Shown here one piece after another: positions 18,319 through 27,906 of a stretch of 64,000 nucleotides of DNA. Below the pieces are notes generated by a model. It had not been told where the DNA came from. It searched no databases and saw nothing but the letters and a program-made list of their open reading frames with translations. The stretch spans positions 2,418,001 through 2,482,000 of the forward strand of contig NZ_CP195158.1 in the NCBI RefSeq assembly GCF_051200825.1. The letters run 5' to 3'. The position numbers were made by a program, and so were the translations under genes. Source of the DNA: Formosa sp030427735. GTDB taxonomy: Bacteria; Bacteroidota; Bacteroidia; Flavobacteriales; Flavobacteriaceae. The stretch's first letter is position 1; each line of letters opens with the position of its first letter.

Positions 18319-18404
18319 TTTGTCATTTCGACAGAGGGAGGGACGACCGACGAGAAATCCCATAATTATGAGATTCCTCCTCGTTCCTCGTTCGGAATGA
18401 CAAA
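18319..18404. repeat. interspersed imperfect palindromic element R2
   Basis: Ends TTTGTCATT (18319) and AATGACAAA (to 18404) are perfect inverted repeats, and the match continues imperfectly as TTTCGA against TTCGG. It occupies the gap between the esterase and DUF5703 genes and belongs to the same GTCATNC family as R1, R3 and R4. Confidence 0.75.
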
Positions 18405-18419
18405 TTGCTACTTTTCATA

Positions 18420-19850
18420 CTACCAATCATCCGTTCTAAACGATGACATTGGCAAACCACCTGTGCTAAAAATTTCAGCTTTTACAAAATCTTTAAATAA
18501 ATAACGAACGGCAACTGGTTTCTCCACTTGGGGAGCAGAAAGCACTACTGATTTTCTTCGTAACTGAACCTGTGCCGGATAAAACACTTTGTTTTCTCCC
18601 GCAATTTCAAAACCAGTCACTTCTTTATCGTAAGCTGTAATACCGTTAGGTACATTGTTAAACGATACCGTAACCGTGCTTCCTTTTATTTCCATGGCGT
18701 TAAATTCTGGACTTTCGTATTCAAAACCTTCAAATCCATAAGTTTTTACCAAAGCTTGATACGCTAAACGTTCACCTCCTTTTTGCTTATCGGCAGGATG
18801 AATATTTCCAAATTCACCCACATCCAACAACACCGCCATTCCTGAATTTTCAATAGTTTTTGAAGCTTTTAATTGTGCCTCTCTTAAATAAGCTGAATTG
18901 TATGCTTCTTTATTATCGTTCGGATGAAAACGTGCATAATCAAACGGGGCAATTTGAGCAAAGTAAAACGGGAAATCACCTTGATTCCATAATGTTCGCC
19001 ACGAAGTCACCATTTTTTTGAATAAGTCTTTATACTGAAACGGACGTTCGTAATTAGATTCTCCTTGGTACCAAATAGCACCTTTGATTCCGTAACCAAT
19101 GACAGGCGATAACATACCGTTGAATAAGGTTGTCGGCACTCGGTTTGGATTGCTTTTTAAATCGGATTCTTTTTTTGGTAATTCCAAAGCCAAATCAAAA
19201 TCTTTCAACATTTCTTCATTCATCCAAGCCTCCACATTAGAACCTCCATACGACACGTGAATTAAACCTACAGGTACTTGTAACACCTCTTGCAATAACG
19301 AACCAAAATACCAAGCCGTCGCACTAAAATTACCCGTCGTTTTTGGCGATGCTACTTCCCATTGTCCTTCAAAATCACTTTTCGGCTCTAACACCGTAGT
19401 TCTTGGAACAGTAATAAAATGAATGTTTTTATTTTGTGAACGCACTATCGCTTCGTTACCTCCTTTTACGGGTTGACCAGGAAAGCCCTTTAAAGGCATT
19501 TCCATATTGGACTGACCAGAACACAACCAAACTTCACCTATCAACACATTATTTATTGTTTTAATTTCAGTTCCATTAGAAACCATAATCATATAAGGCC
19601 CTCCTGATTTTGGGGTTTGTATGTTGGTTTTCCACTGTCCCTGTTTATCGGTTTTCACCTCATAACTTTTAGCATCCCATGATGTAGAAATAGTGATGAC
19701 TTCATTTTTTTCTGCCCATCCCCAAATAGGCGTTTCCATGTTTTGTTGCAACAACATATTGTCGCTAAACAAAGCTGGTAATTTAATTTCGGCATGTAAA
19801 CTCAATATACTAAAGGCACATACTATAACTAATGCTATTCTATTTTTCAT
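18420..19850 (-). CDS. sialate O-acetylesterase-like SGNH carbohydrate esterase, exported
   Basis: A 476-residue protein with a signal peptide (MKNRIALVIVCAFSILSLHA). The SGNH nucleophile is Ser114 in the block CSGQSNMEMP. A second block, WYQGESNYERP, and a catalytic His in NIHPADKQ near residue 355 complete the sialate O-acetylesterase pattern. Such esterases in plant-glycan loci remove O-acetyl groups from pectins or xylan rather than from sialic acid. The gene overlaps the preceding GH106 gene by 11 bases, so the two are translationally linked and deacetylation may precede rhamnose removal. The substrate is inferred. Confidence 0.85.
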   Translation of the reverse strand: MKNRIALVIVCAFSILSLHAEIKLPALFSDNMLLQQNMETPIWGWAEKNEVITISTSWDAKSYEVKTDKQGQWKTNIQTPKSGGPYMIMVSNGTEIKTINNVLIGEVWLCSGQSNMEMPLKGFPGQPVKGGNEAIVRSQNKNIHFITVPRTTVLEPKSDFEGQWEVASPKTTGNFSATAWYFGSLLQEVLQVPVGLIHVSYGGSNVEAWMNEEMLKDFDLALELPKKESDLKSNPNRVPTTLFNGMLSPVIGYGIKGAIWYQGESNYERPFQYKDLFKKMVTSWRTLWNQGDFPFYFAQIAPFDYARFHPNDNKEAYNSAYLREAQLKASKTIENSGMAVLLDVGEFGNIHPADKQKGGERLAYQALVKTYGFEGFEYESPEFNAMEIKGSTVTVSFNNVPNGITAYDKEVTGFEIAGENKVFYPAQVQLRRKSVVLSAPQVEKPVAVRYLFKDFVKAEIFSTGGLPMSSFRTDDW

Positions 19851-22800
19851 TCGTCTTCTTTTTAATTTGAATACTTCCTAAAAGTCCAGATTTTACCATC
19901 ATACTGTCGTCCAGTCTAAACGGAGCGGTTGTCCAAGTCAATCGTTGGTCTTTAGGTAATTTTTCATCACCTATCAAGCGATTTGCCCAAGTGTTCGTGA
20001 CTTTTATCTCTATATTGTTTTCCCCTTGTTTTATCGCTTCGGAAATGTTTACATGATACGGATACGTCCAAACCACACCACAATTTTTTCCGTTTACCAT
20101 CACTTCTGCGATACAATTCACTTCCTCAAAATCGAGATATAAATTGTTGGTTTTATCTGAATTCCATTCTATTATTTTGGAATAACTCACTGTTCCAGAA
20201 TAGTATTTTATACTATCATTTTCTGAAGTCGTCCAATCAAAAAGTGTATTGATTTCCATTGCTTTTGAAGGGCCGTGAAATTCAGGATCAAACTGAAGTA
20301 TCCAATTTTCATCCAATACTTTTTCCGTTTTATAAGATGACCAGTTGATGTTTCCTGTTGATGATTTTTTATCTGTTTTATCTTTAAAAATGATGAAATA
20401 AGCCTCGTTTGGTAAAAACTGTAACGGAATAATGGTTCGTCCGTTTTCTATTTTCCAATTTTCTAAAATCGTAGTTTCATTTGAAATAGGATGATACAAC
20501 ACAGGTTGTTTTCCTTCAACTCTAAACGATATTTCCAATGTTCGTTTCTCCTCTTTTTGATTGGATAAAAAGTAAATACCTTCACCGGAAGATTCACGTT
20601 GAGTCCAAGCTATAGCTTCATCAACCAACACATTTGGTTCTAAACCTAAGTCTGAAAAACTCGCTCCTAAATAAGGTAATTGAATCACTTTTCCTTTGCC
20701 CAACATCCATTGCTTTTTATTTGTTTCAGACCATAATTCATCAACCAACTGTTTCCATTTGAATTTATCTGTTTTTAAATTGGCCATATCGGTTGGTTTT
20801 TCACCCACAAAAATGGTAGCACCAGTTTTTACCAAATCCACCATTTTTTCGGCCACTTCCAAGGATAAAATATTGGTTGGCATCATTTTTCTAGCATCTG
20901 GAAACACCAAAAAATTGTAAGCTAACGCATCCTTAAACACCACTTTTCCGTCTTTTACTTCGGCATTCAATAGTACATCGCTGTTAAACGAATCGTATTT
21001 ATAGCCATTTAAAGCGTTTACCCATTGTGATAAATCGGTGCTGTTTTTAGTGTATTTTACTTCCTTTGGCATTCTTGCCGATGGTTGTCCTTCATTCGCT
21101 AATCGAACTTTTTCTGAAGCGATACGCTCTGCTCCAAAAACATTCGGCATAAAAGGTACTAACCGATCTGGCAACACCGAACGCGATGGAATTTCCTCGC
21201 CTGTAAATACTGCGAAATCTATCACCGGTTTTCCTTTTTGTAATTGAAACTGAACGTTTTTACAATACTCAAAAAATGCACTTCCAGGTTTCCACCAAGT
21301 TTGGTCACGTTGAAAAAACGTCCCAATCGGGTCTAAGGTCATCCCTGGTTTTCTATCCAACCACGGATTGTGCATAAACACATGATAGAAAAAGCGGTTA
21401 ATTCCCAAGGCATAGTTTCTATCGGCCATGGTTTTTAAATTCCCTGGATGCTCGTCCCAATCCATTCTAAGTTGCGTAAATGCTTCGGCTTGAATAATAT
21501 CACGACCATAAATATGTCCGCCATTAATGGCATCTAACATGTCGTTGGGTTTATCGTGCGTAGGACTTCTAAACCAAAATTCACCACTCGGATAATCAAC
21601 ATATTTAAAATGCAACAAACCATCGCTCGTCATGGTTGGAGCTACATTTTCGGTGCTGAATTTCACCCCTGTTCTTATTGCTTCTTCTTTTAAGGTCCCA
21701 AAGAAATTTTCAGCTGTTAATTCGGTAATGGTTTTACGAATATCGTATAAAATTTGTTCTGATTTTTCAGCAGAATCCAACGGAATCCCAGCCATTACAG
21801 GCAGATAGTCCACAATATCGTAACCGTGTTTTTCTTTAAAAGCTTCTCGAAAAACGGGCGACCAATTTTGGCTTCCACATTCCCAACTGTCCATGTGTAA
21901 AATCTCCACCACTTTACTCGCCAAATCTTCTCCTGCCACACGTCGCATTTCACCGTACCAATGGTCTAACTGAAAACGTACTGCCTCGGCATTAAATTTA
22001 TCAACTTCCAAACCTCGACCGCCACCTGCTGTAGCATTTTCGTGACCTGTAGAGGTGTGACCAAAACGCATTATTCGCCAATTACCTTCTGGAGCTTCCC
22101 AGTTTAAAACACCGTTTTCATCAACAAATTGAGAAACATTCACCATTTGTTCAGTATTTACACAATCAGAATTTGGAATTTGTTCTGCATTATTTCTTGA
22201 ACTAATTCTCCAAACAGCACCTGATTTTCCTTGATAATTATCGATTAAAGGCTCTTCAGAAAGGATGATTTTAGTAACTTTTAAATAAGAATTCCATTTT
22301 GCCATATCCAAATCTTCGGCTCCCGGTTCCGAACCTTCAGGATTGTAAACAAATCGGAAATATTTTGCTTTCGCGGAAAGACTGTGCGTATAAAAAGCAT
22401 CGGTATCTTGCCAACCCGAACGCGGGGTTTCTAATCGTCCTAAACTTTTAAAGTTTTTACCATCATCACTCACTTCAATTAATAAACGGTGAGCTTGATA
22501 ATTATTTCCTTGAGTTTCAATTTGAATGGATTTACAATCAAAAACTTCACTAAATTCATACTGAATATAACCTGCTTCTCGCATTCTGAATTGTGTGCTT
22601 TCTGTAGAATCATCCTTTAAAAAATCAGCATTTTCAAGGTTTGAAGTAGTCACTTTTAACTGCACTTCTACTGAAGTTTTAAACGCTTTTTCGACAGGAA
22701 TTGCAAAAGTTGCAATGTCCTTATAATAATCTTTATAATGCTTTGGAACTGGTAATTTTAAGTTTTTTAAAGCAGAGGCATTCACTACAGTATCTGTCCA

Positions 22801-23220
22801 AACTACTTTTTGCATGGACATTTCTGGAGTAATCCATGGTCCGCCAGCTACTGCAAAACCATCCGCAGGATGAAACGCTATTTTTACACCCAATCGGTCG
22901 GCTTCCTGCAATGCCCAACGCACCAGCTCCCAGAATTCTTTACTTAATTGAATCACTGGCGGATTCATTAAAGGTTCGTCTCCCGGTCCTTTTATGGTCA
23001 TTAAATACGCACCACGAATGCCAGCTTGTTTCATAGCTTCCAAATCGGCTGTAATCCCTTCTTTAGAGTAGGCACTTTTCATCCAATACCAATACACCCA
23101 TGGTTTTGCTGAATCTTCGGTCGGTTGAAAAAAAGTTGCTGATTCTTGCGATTTTTCTTTACATGATAAAACTGCAAAAAACACCAAAAGAATAGCGATA
23201 TGCTTGAACTTAAAACGCAT
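19840..23220 (-). CDS. GH106-family alpha-L-rhamnosidase, lipoprotein
   Basis: A 1126-residue protein with a lipoprotein signal ending in VLSC (Cys20). The opening catalytic-domain sequence (PWVYWYWMKSAYSKEGITAD, followed by IRGAYLMTIKGPGD) is characteristic of GH106, and the C-terminus carries a GH2-like beta-sandwich (NLYLDFEEVNCIAEVMVNGK, ENNIEIKVTNTWANRLIGD). GH106 enzymes remove terminal alpha-L-rhamnose; the best-known one attacks rhamnogalacturonan-II. The product would feed the rhamnose pathway at the left of the window. Its start codon overlaps the GH2 stop as TAATG, and it overlaps the esterase gene downstream by 11 bases. Confidence 0.86.
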   Translation of the reverse strand: MRFKFKHIAILLVFFAVLSCKEKSQESATFFQPTEDSAKPWVYWYWMKSAYSKEGITADLEAMKQAGIRGAYLMTIKGPGDEPLMNPPVIQLSKEFWELVRWALQEADRLGVKIAFHPADGFAVAGGPWITPEMSMQKVVWTDTVVNASALKNLKLPVPKHYKDYYKDIATFAIPVEKAFKTSVEVQLKVTTSNLENADFLKDDSTESTQFRMREAGYIQYEFSEVFDCKSIQIETQGNNYQAHRLLIEVSDDGKNFKSLGRLETPRSGWQDTDAFYTHSLSAKAKYFRFVYNPEGSEPGAEDLDMAKWNSYLKVTKIILSEEPLIDNYQGKSGAVWRISSRNNAEQIPNSDCVNTEQMVNVSQFVDENGVLNWEAPEGNWRIMRFGHTSTGHENATAGGGRGLEVDKFNAEAVRFQLDHWYGEMRRVAGEDLASKVVEILHMDSWECGSQNWSPVFREAFKEKHGYDIVDYLPVMAGIPLDSAEKSEQILYDIRKTITELTAENFFGTLKEEAIRTGVKFSTENVAPTMTSDGLLHFKYVDYPSGEFWFRSPTHDKPNDMLDAINGGHIYGRDIIQAEAFTQLRMDWDEHPGNLKTMADRNYALGINRFFYHVFMHNPWLDRKPGMTLDPIGTFFQRDQTWWKPGSAFFEYCKNVQFQLQKGKPVIDFAVFTGEEIPSRSVLPDRLVPFMPNVFGAERIASEKVRLANEGQPSARMPKEVKYTKNSTDLSQWVNALNGYKYDSFNSDVLLNAEVKDGKVVFKDALAYNFLVFPDARKMMPTNILSLEVAEKMVDLVKTGATIFVGEKPTDMANLKTDKFKWKQLVDELWSETNKKQWMLGKGKVIQLPYLGASFSDLGLEPNVLVDEAIAWTQRESSGEGIYFLSNQKEEKRTLEISFRVEGKQPVLYHPISNETTILENWKIENGRTIIPLQFLPNEAYFIIFKDKTDKKSSTGNINWSSYKTEKVLDENWILQFDPEFHGPSKAMEINTLFDWTTSENDSIKYYSGTVSYSKIIEWNSDKTNNLYLDFEEVNCIAEVMVNGKNCGVVWTYPYHVNISEAIKQGENNIEIKVTNTWANRLIGDEKLPKDQRLTWTTAPFRLDDSMMVKSGLLGSIQIKKKTNEK

Positions 23221-26200
23221 TAATACTTAAATTTTTCTAAAGTTTTTTCTAATCCTGATTGGCTCGATTGAAACGGTGTGATGTAAAAACTATACTCGTG
23301 ATTTTTAGACGGAATTTGATATTTTTCCATCGGGGCACCAACGGGTGACCAACTATCGTTACCACCAATTCCCATTTGAATCAAATCGATATTTAAAGTT
23401 AAATATCCCGATTCTTTTAAATCGTAAGTATGTTTAGCTTCATTGATGTTGTCTTCAGTATACGGCCAAACACTCATACTCAAAGGTTGATTCCCGACTA
23501 CCAAAATCCCTTTATTTTTCGTTTTAGTAGTACTTGCCAACCAACGTACTTCGGTGCGATTTCCATTTTCTTGTGGCATAACGTAAGGCTCCATAAAATC
23601 ATCTAAAGACAAACTGTAGCTCTCTATCTGGAAACCAAAACTTCTATCGATATAATTTTCCAACTCGCCTTTTCCGTACCAAGAAATTTGTCTAAAATCG
23701 TCTTTGATTCCCATCTGCATGCCAATTTTTGGAATGTTTGGCAACTCAGTTGAAGCCTTTAATTGGTAATCAACTTTTATAACTCCATCAGGTTTCACAT
23801 GGTAAGTAATGTTAACACTCGCACTGTCTTTTATCATTTCGTATTTTGAAACAATCACCACATCATTTTCTGAACTTTCACTGCTTATAGAAATCAGTTT
23901 TGGTTCATTATCATACCATTGTTTTAGATTTTTATGAGGTTTCCAACCCTTACGGTCGTTATCAGTTAATGGACGTGTAAAGCTTGGTAACAACGGAGTA
24001 AATACTTGTTCTTCACCCTTAAAAACAACCGAATTTAACGCTCCATTTTCTTTATTAAATGTGATATTAAAATGCTCTCCGTTTACTTGATAATCAGCAC
24101 TTGACTCTACCACTTTTAATCTATTTTTTGATTTTGAAGTGTACTCAAACACTTCCTTTTTATTTACTAAAAACTGGTCGGTAGCCACCACAAAACCTTT
24201 GTTTGCCCATGGTTTATCTTCAGATAATTGAAATTCAATATTTAAGAAATACTCCGCATCCGATGACATTTTAGGAAGATACTTTTGAATGTCAATAGCC
24301 GTTTCATCTCCTGCTTTAATATTCAAAGGTTTTAACTCGTATGATTTCTTAACCTTTCCGTTTTCTAAAATTGTAATCACAGGAACATAAACCGATAAAG
24401 ACTGTGTTGCCTGACGGTTCTTAATGGTTAATTGATTACCATTTAAAAATGATGTTGCTGGTTGATACACCCATTTGTTTTCGTACATGGCTGCTTTTGG
24501 TCGTCCATCGGAAGCTACGATTCCGTTGATGCAAAAATTCCCATCATGACGAACTTCGCCAAAATCACCACCATAAGCAAAATAAGCTTTTTGAATATCC
24601 TTATTTATAACCGCTATACCTTGGTCTTTATAATCCCAAATGCAACCACCAATCATTCGAGGTAACCTTCTGAATTCATCCCAAAACTCTTTCATGTTTC
24701 CTGTAGAATTCCCCATAGAATGCGAATATTCCACGAACAAAATAGGTCGTGTATCAGCTTTATTATCTAACAAAAATTGGGGTGTGAACACTCCTGGATA
24801 AAAACGACTTACCATATCGACATAAGGCTCGTCCTGCGGATTTTCAAAACGATGCGAATGGTCTCCTGTTGAGGGATATCTTGGGTCGCGTTCATCAATA
24901 TAACCGTCTAACCTCGGATTCCCTTGTGCAGGTTCGTAATGAATGGGTCTGGTAATGTCAAAATCGCGAGTCCAACTTGCCATCGCTGCATGATTTGGAC
25001 CTTTGCCCGACTCATTCCCCAAACTCCACATAATTACACTTGGGTGATTTTTATCGCGTTCTACCATTCGGGTCATGCGTTCCACATAAGCATGAGTCCA
25101 ACTTGGATTATTGCTTAACATTCCACCAATACCATGAGTTTCTAAATTGGCTTCGTCCATTACCATAATACCGTATTCATCACATAAATCGTAGAAATAC
25201 GGGTCATTAGGATAATGACTCGTTCTGATGGTATTAAAATTGAATTGCTTGATGGTTTTTACATCTTGCTCAATATCTTCGCGTGTTAAGGCTTTTCCAC
25301 GAACCGGATGATGGTCGTGACGATTCACGCCATAAATATATGTTTTCTTTCCGTTGATTAACAACTTACCGTTTTCCTTTGAAAACTCGATAGCACGGAA
25401 ACCAACCTTACAAGATTTGACTTCGGAAATAGTACCGTTTTCATCTTTTAAAGTCATCACCAAAGTGTAAAGATTCGGTTCTTCGGAACTCCATTTTTTG
25501 GGATTTTCAATCTTTTTTTCGAAGAAACCAAAACGCACATTGTCCAATCTTGGGTAACTTTCGTTTACAATAGCTTTGGCTAAAGTATCAATAGGTTTTT
25601 CAAAAAGTGCTTCGTTTTTATCGTTGTAAATTTGATATTCAAAAGAGGCGTTTCTGATGGTATCACCTGTTAAATTTTCCAATTCTGGACGTAATTGAAA
25701 CACTGCATCTTTGTATTCTTTATCCAATTTGGTTTGATAGAAAAAGTCTTGAATACGCAATTTAGGTTCGGCCATTACAAAAACTTCACGCTGAATTCCG
25801 CTCAACCTCCAATGGTCTTGATCTTCCAAATACACCCCATCGCTGTAACGCATCACTTGTACCGACAACACATTTTCACCTTCCTTTACATACGGAGAAA
25901 TATTAAACTCCGAAGGCAAACAACTATCTTCTCCATAGCCTAAAAACTCACCATTGATCCATACTTGAAAAGCTGAACTTACCCCTCCAAAATGAAGCGT
26001 TACCGTCATATCTTTGTTCCATTCTTTCGGAATTTTGAACTTCGTTTGATACGAGCCAATGCCATTAGTATCTTTTGGTACAAAAGGCGGATTGATTGGT
26101 CGGAACGGATACACCGCACTTTTATAGATAGGGATATCGTAGCCATTTAACTCCCAATTGGATGGTACCTCAATTTTATCCCAAGCTTGAACTTCGGTTT

Positions 26201-26507
26201 TATAAAAATCTTTAGGCGCTTCATTTAAGTTTACCGAATATTTAAAATCCCATTCGCCATTTAATGACAAAAAACGGCTCTTTTCTCGGTTGCCTTCCAA
26301 GGCATCCGCTACGGTTTTATAGGAATAAGATGTTGCTCTAGAAGGTTGCCTGTTTACACTGGTGACTAAAGGATTTTCCCAAGGTGTGTAACTATATTTT
26401 TTTACTGGTTCAGGAATTCCTGCGGGCTCGTTAGTAACCGTTTGTGCTTGAGCAAACCAAATGCTACTTATTAAAAATAATATGAAACTAATGTTTTTAT
26501 TCATCAA
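23220..26507 (-). CDS. GH2 beta-galactosidase (LacZ-like, five-domain), exported
   Basis: A 1095-residue protein with a signal peptide (FILFLISSIWFAQA, cleavage near residue 22). The domain order is the LacZ order: jelly-roll sugar-binding, immunoglobulin-like, TIM barrel, second sandwich and the small-chain beta-galactosidase domain from about residue 820. The acid/base is Glu499 in WSLGNESGKG and the nucleophile Glu593 in FVEYSHSMGN. It would release terminal beta-galactose, or another beta-linked sugar, from side chains. The stop overlaps the GH106 start by one base (TAATG), so the pair is tightly coupled. Length is normal for the family. Confidence 0.88.
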   Translation of the reverse strand: MMNKNISFILFLISSIWFAQAQTVTNEPAGIPEPVKKYSYTPWENPLVTSVNRQPSRATSYSYKTVADALEGNREKSRFLSLNGEWDFKYSVNLNEAPKDFYKTEVQAWDKIEVPSNWELNGYDIPIYKSAVYPFRPINPPFVPKDTNGIGSYQTKFKIPKEWNKDMTVTLHFGGVSSAFQVWINGEFLGYGEDSCLPSEFNISPYVKEGENVLSVQVMRYSDGVYLEDQDHWRLSGIQREVFVMAEPKLRIQDFFYQTKLDKEYKDAVFQLRPELENLTGDTIRNASFEYQIYNDKNEALFEKPIDTLAKAIVNESYPRLDNVRFGFFEKKIENPKKWSSEEPNLYTLVMTLKDENGTISEVKSCKVGFRAIEFSKENGKLLINGKKTYIYGVNRHDHHPVRGKALTREDIEQDVKTIKQFNFNTIRTSHYPNDPYFYDLCDEYGIMVMDEANLETHGIGGMLSNNPSWTHAYVERMTRMVERDKNHPSVIMWSLGNESGKGPNHAAMASWTRDFDITRPIHYEPAQGNPRLDGYIDERDPRYPSTGDHSHRFENPQDEPYVDMVSRFYPGVFTPQFLLDNKADTRPILFVEYSHSMGNSTGNMKEFWDEFRRLPRMIGGCIWDYKDQGIAVINKDIQKAYFAYGGDFGEVRHDGNFCINGIVASDGRPKAAMYENKWVYQPATSFLNGNQLTIKNRQATQSLSVYVPVITILENGKVKKSYELKPLNIKAGDETAIDIQKYLPKMSSDAEYFLNIEFQLSEDKPWANKGFVVATDQFLVNKKEVFEYTSKSKNRLKVVESSADYQVNGEHFNITFNKENGALNSVVFKGEEQVFTPLLPSFTRPLTDNDRKGWKPHKNLKQWYDNEPKLISISSESSENDVVIVSKYEMIKDSASVNITYHVKPDGVIKVDYQLKASTELPNIPKIGMQMGIKDDFRQISWYGKGELENYIDRSFGFQIESYSLSLDDFMEPYVMPQENGNRTEVRWLASTTKTKNKGILVVGNQPLSMSVWPYTEDNINEAKHTYDLKESGYLTLNIDLIQMGIGGNDSWSPVGAPMEKYQIPSKNHEYSFYITPFQSSQSGLEKTLEKFKY

Positions 26508-26526
26508 TCTATTTTAAAATATTCAG

Positions 26527-26631
26527 TTGTTGTCATGCTGAACTGGTTTCGGCATCTCATAATTTGTGACCTATTGCGATGGACCCTGAAATAACACTTC
26601 GACTTCGCTCAGTGACAATTCAGGGCAACAA
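26527..26631. repeat. interspersed imperfect palindromic element R3
   Basis: TTGTTGTCATGCTGAA (from 26527) and TTCAGGGCAACAA (to 26631) are imperfect inverted repeats. The interior contains CACTTCGACTTCGCTCAGTGACA, shared in style with the other copies. It fills the gap between the GH43-like gene and the GH2 gene. Confidence 0.75.
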
Positions 26632-27768
26632 TCATTTTTTTTCTTCATCTTCAGGTGGTGCCACAAAATGCAAATCGCTTTTTCCTATATCTTTTGATGT
26701 TGCCAAGGCAATACCACGCTGTCCTGCCTTATTCACCGCGCAATAATAATGATACACCATACCGTTGTGTTTTACCACAAACGATTTATGAGCAAATTGA
26801 GCATCGTAAGGTTCAGAAGATTCAATTAAATTATCGCCTTCCCAATCTTTCCAGTGGATTAAATCGTTGGAAACGGAAAAACGGTTAAATGCTCCCTGAT
26901 CCCAACCTGTCCAAAACGCTCCAAAATAGAACATCACCCAAGTATCGTTAATACGTTGAATGTAGGCATCGCCAGAAATTCCTCTATGATGATTGATTAA
27001 TGGTGCATCACCATAACGCTTCCAGTTTTTCATGTCGTTAGAAACCGCCATAGCAATACGCTCCGCTCCTTTGGCTGGATTGATACTATCGCCACGCGCG
27101 TTGTAATACATGATGAATTCGTGACCTGTTTCTTTTTCCACATCGCGAATTACCGAACTCTTGTACATGGTGCTATTGTCCCACCATTTTGCTTTATCGT
27201 CATTGGGACGTAAAACAGGTTCAGGCAAACGTTTAAACTCTTTGGGTTTGGTTGGCAATTCATCTGTATAAGCCATTCCCATAGATAAAATCCCTGCTTC
27301 GTACCCTGTAGTATTTCCACCAAAATAACTCATCCAATATTTATCATCATAAGTATTCCACTCATAAGAACCGCCCCAAGTGGGATCTTGCAACGCAATG
27401 TATCCCGCTTTTTGATTCACATCCCATTCCGTAGTATCTTTTGAGAACGACATCACTTTTCCTAAGTGATTCCAATGTAATAAATCATCACTTTCTGCCA
27501 ACCATGTTTCGTAACCACGACCTTCAAAAATTAAATACGTCATATACCATTTACCATCTTTTTTAAAGATACTCGGACAGTCCATCTTATAGGAATTGTC
27601 AGTTGGCACCATCACCATGCCGTATTTGTAAGGTGTTTTTATTTCTTCGTAGATTTCTTGCATTACGGCATCGGTAATTTCTCGTTTTTTCATTTTTGAA
27701 GAACAAGATGCGATCGCAACAAATACCAAACACGTTAATGTAATTTGAAGAATATGTTTTGTTTTCAT
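26632..27768 (-). CDS. GH43-like five-bladed beta-propeller glycosidase, lipoprotein
   Basis: A 378-residue protein with a lipoprotein signal ending in IASC (Cys22). The sequence shows propeller-blade repeats such as MDCPSIFKKDGKWYMTY, ALQDPTWGG, DKYWMSYFGG, AMAVSNDMKNWKRYGD and AVNKAGQRGIALATSKD, as in GH43, GH117 and GH130 proteins. The Asp in MDCPSIF is the usual position of the general base in GH43-type propellers; the other catalytic residues could not be placed with confidence. Arabinose, xylose or galactose removal is plausible. The family could be a GH43 subfamily or a related propeller family. Both flanking gaps contain interspersed repeats (R3 and R4). Confidence 0.7.
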   Translation of the reverse strand: MKTKHILQITLTCLVFVAIASCSSKMKKREITDAVMQEIYEEIKTPYKYGMVMVPTDNSYKMDCPSIFKKDGKWYMTYLIFEGRGYETWLAESDDLLHWNHLGKVMSFSKDTTEWDVNQKAGYIALQDPTWGGSYEWNTYDDKYWMSYFGGNTTGYEAGILSMGMAYTDELPTKPKEFKRLPEPVLRPNDDKAKWWDNSTMYKSSVIRDVEKETGHEFIMYYNARGDSINPAKGAERIAMAVSNDMKNWKRYGDAPLINHHRGISGDAYIQRINDTWVMFYFGAFWTGWDQGAFNRFSVSNDLIHWKDWEGDNLIESSEPYDAQFAHKSFVVKHNGMVYHYYCAVNKAGQRGIALATSKDIGKSDLHFVAPPEDEEKK

Positions 27769-27806
27769 GGGTTGATGTTATTTTTAATATCTAATGATTG
27801 TTTTAT

Positions 27807-27886
27807 GTCATTCCGAATTTATTTCGGAATCCCATAATACTGGAGGTCACAAATTAAATGCGAACCTGAAACAAGTTCAGGTTGAC
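27807..27886. repeat. interspersed imperfect palindromic element R4
   Basis: Begins GTCATTCCGAATTTATTTCGGAAT (an inner inverted repeat CCGAA/TTCGG) and ends CCTGAAACAAGTTCAGGTTGAC. The terminal GTCA/TGAC pairing and the CTGAAACAAGTTCAG core match R1. It lies between a GH2 gene and the GH43-like gene. Confidence 0.7.
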
Positions 27887-27906
27887 GAACTCCATATAGA
27901 ATCAAC

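Noticed and set aside
18420..19850. sialic acid metabolism
   Set aside because: The esterase belongs to the sialate O-acetylesterase family, but no sialidase or sialate aldolase is nearby; it is more likely a plant-glycan deacetylase.
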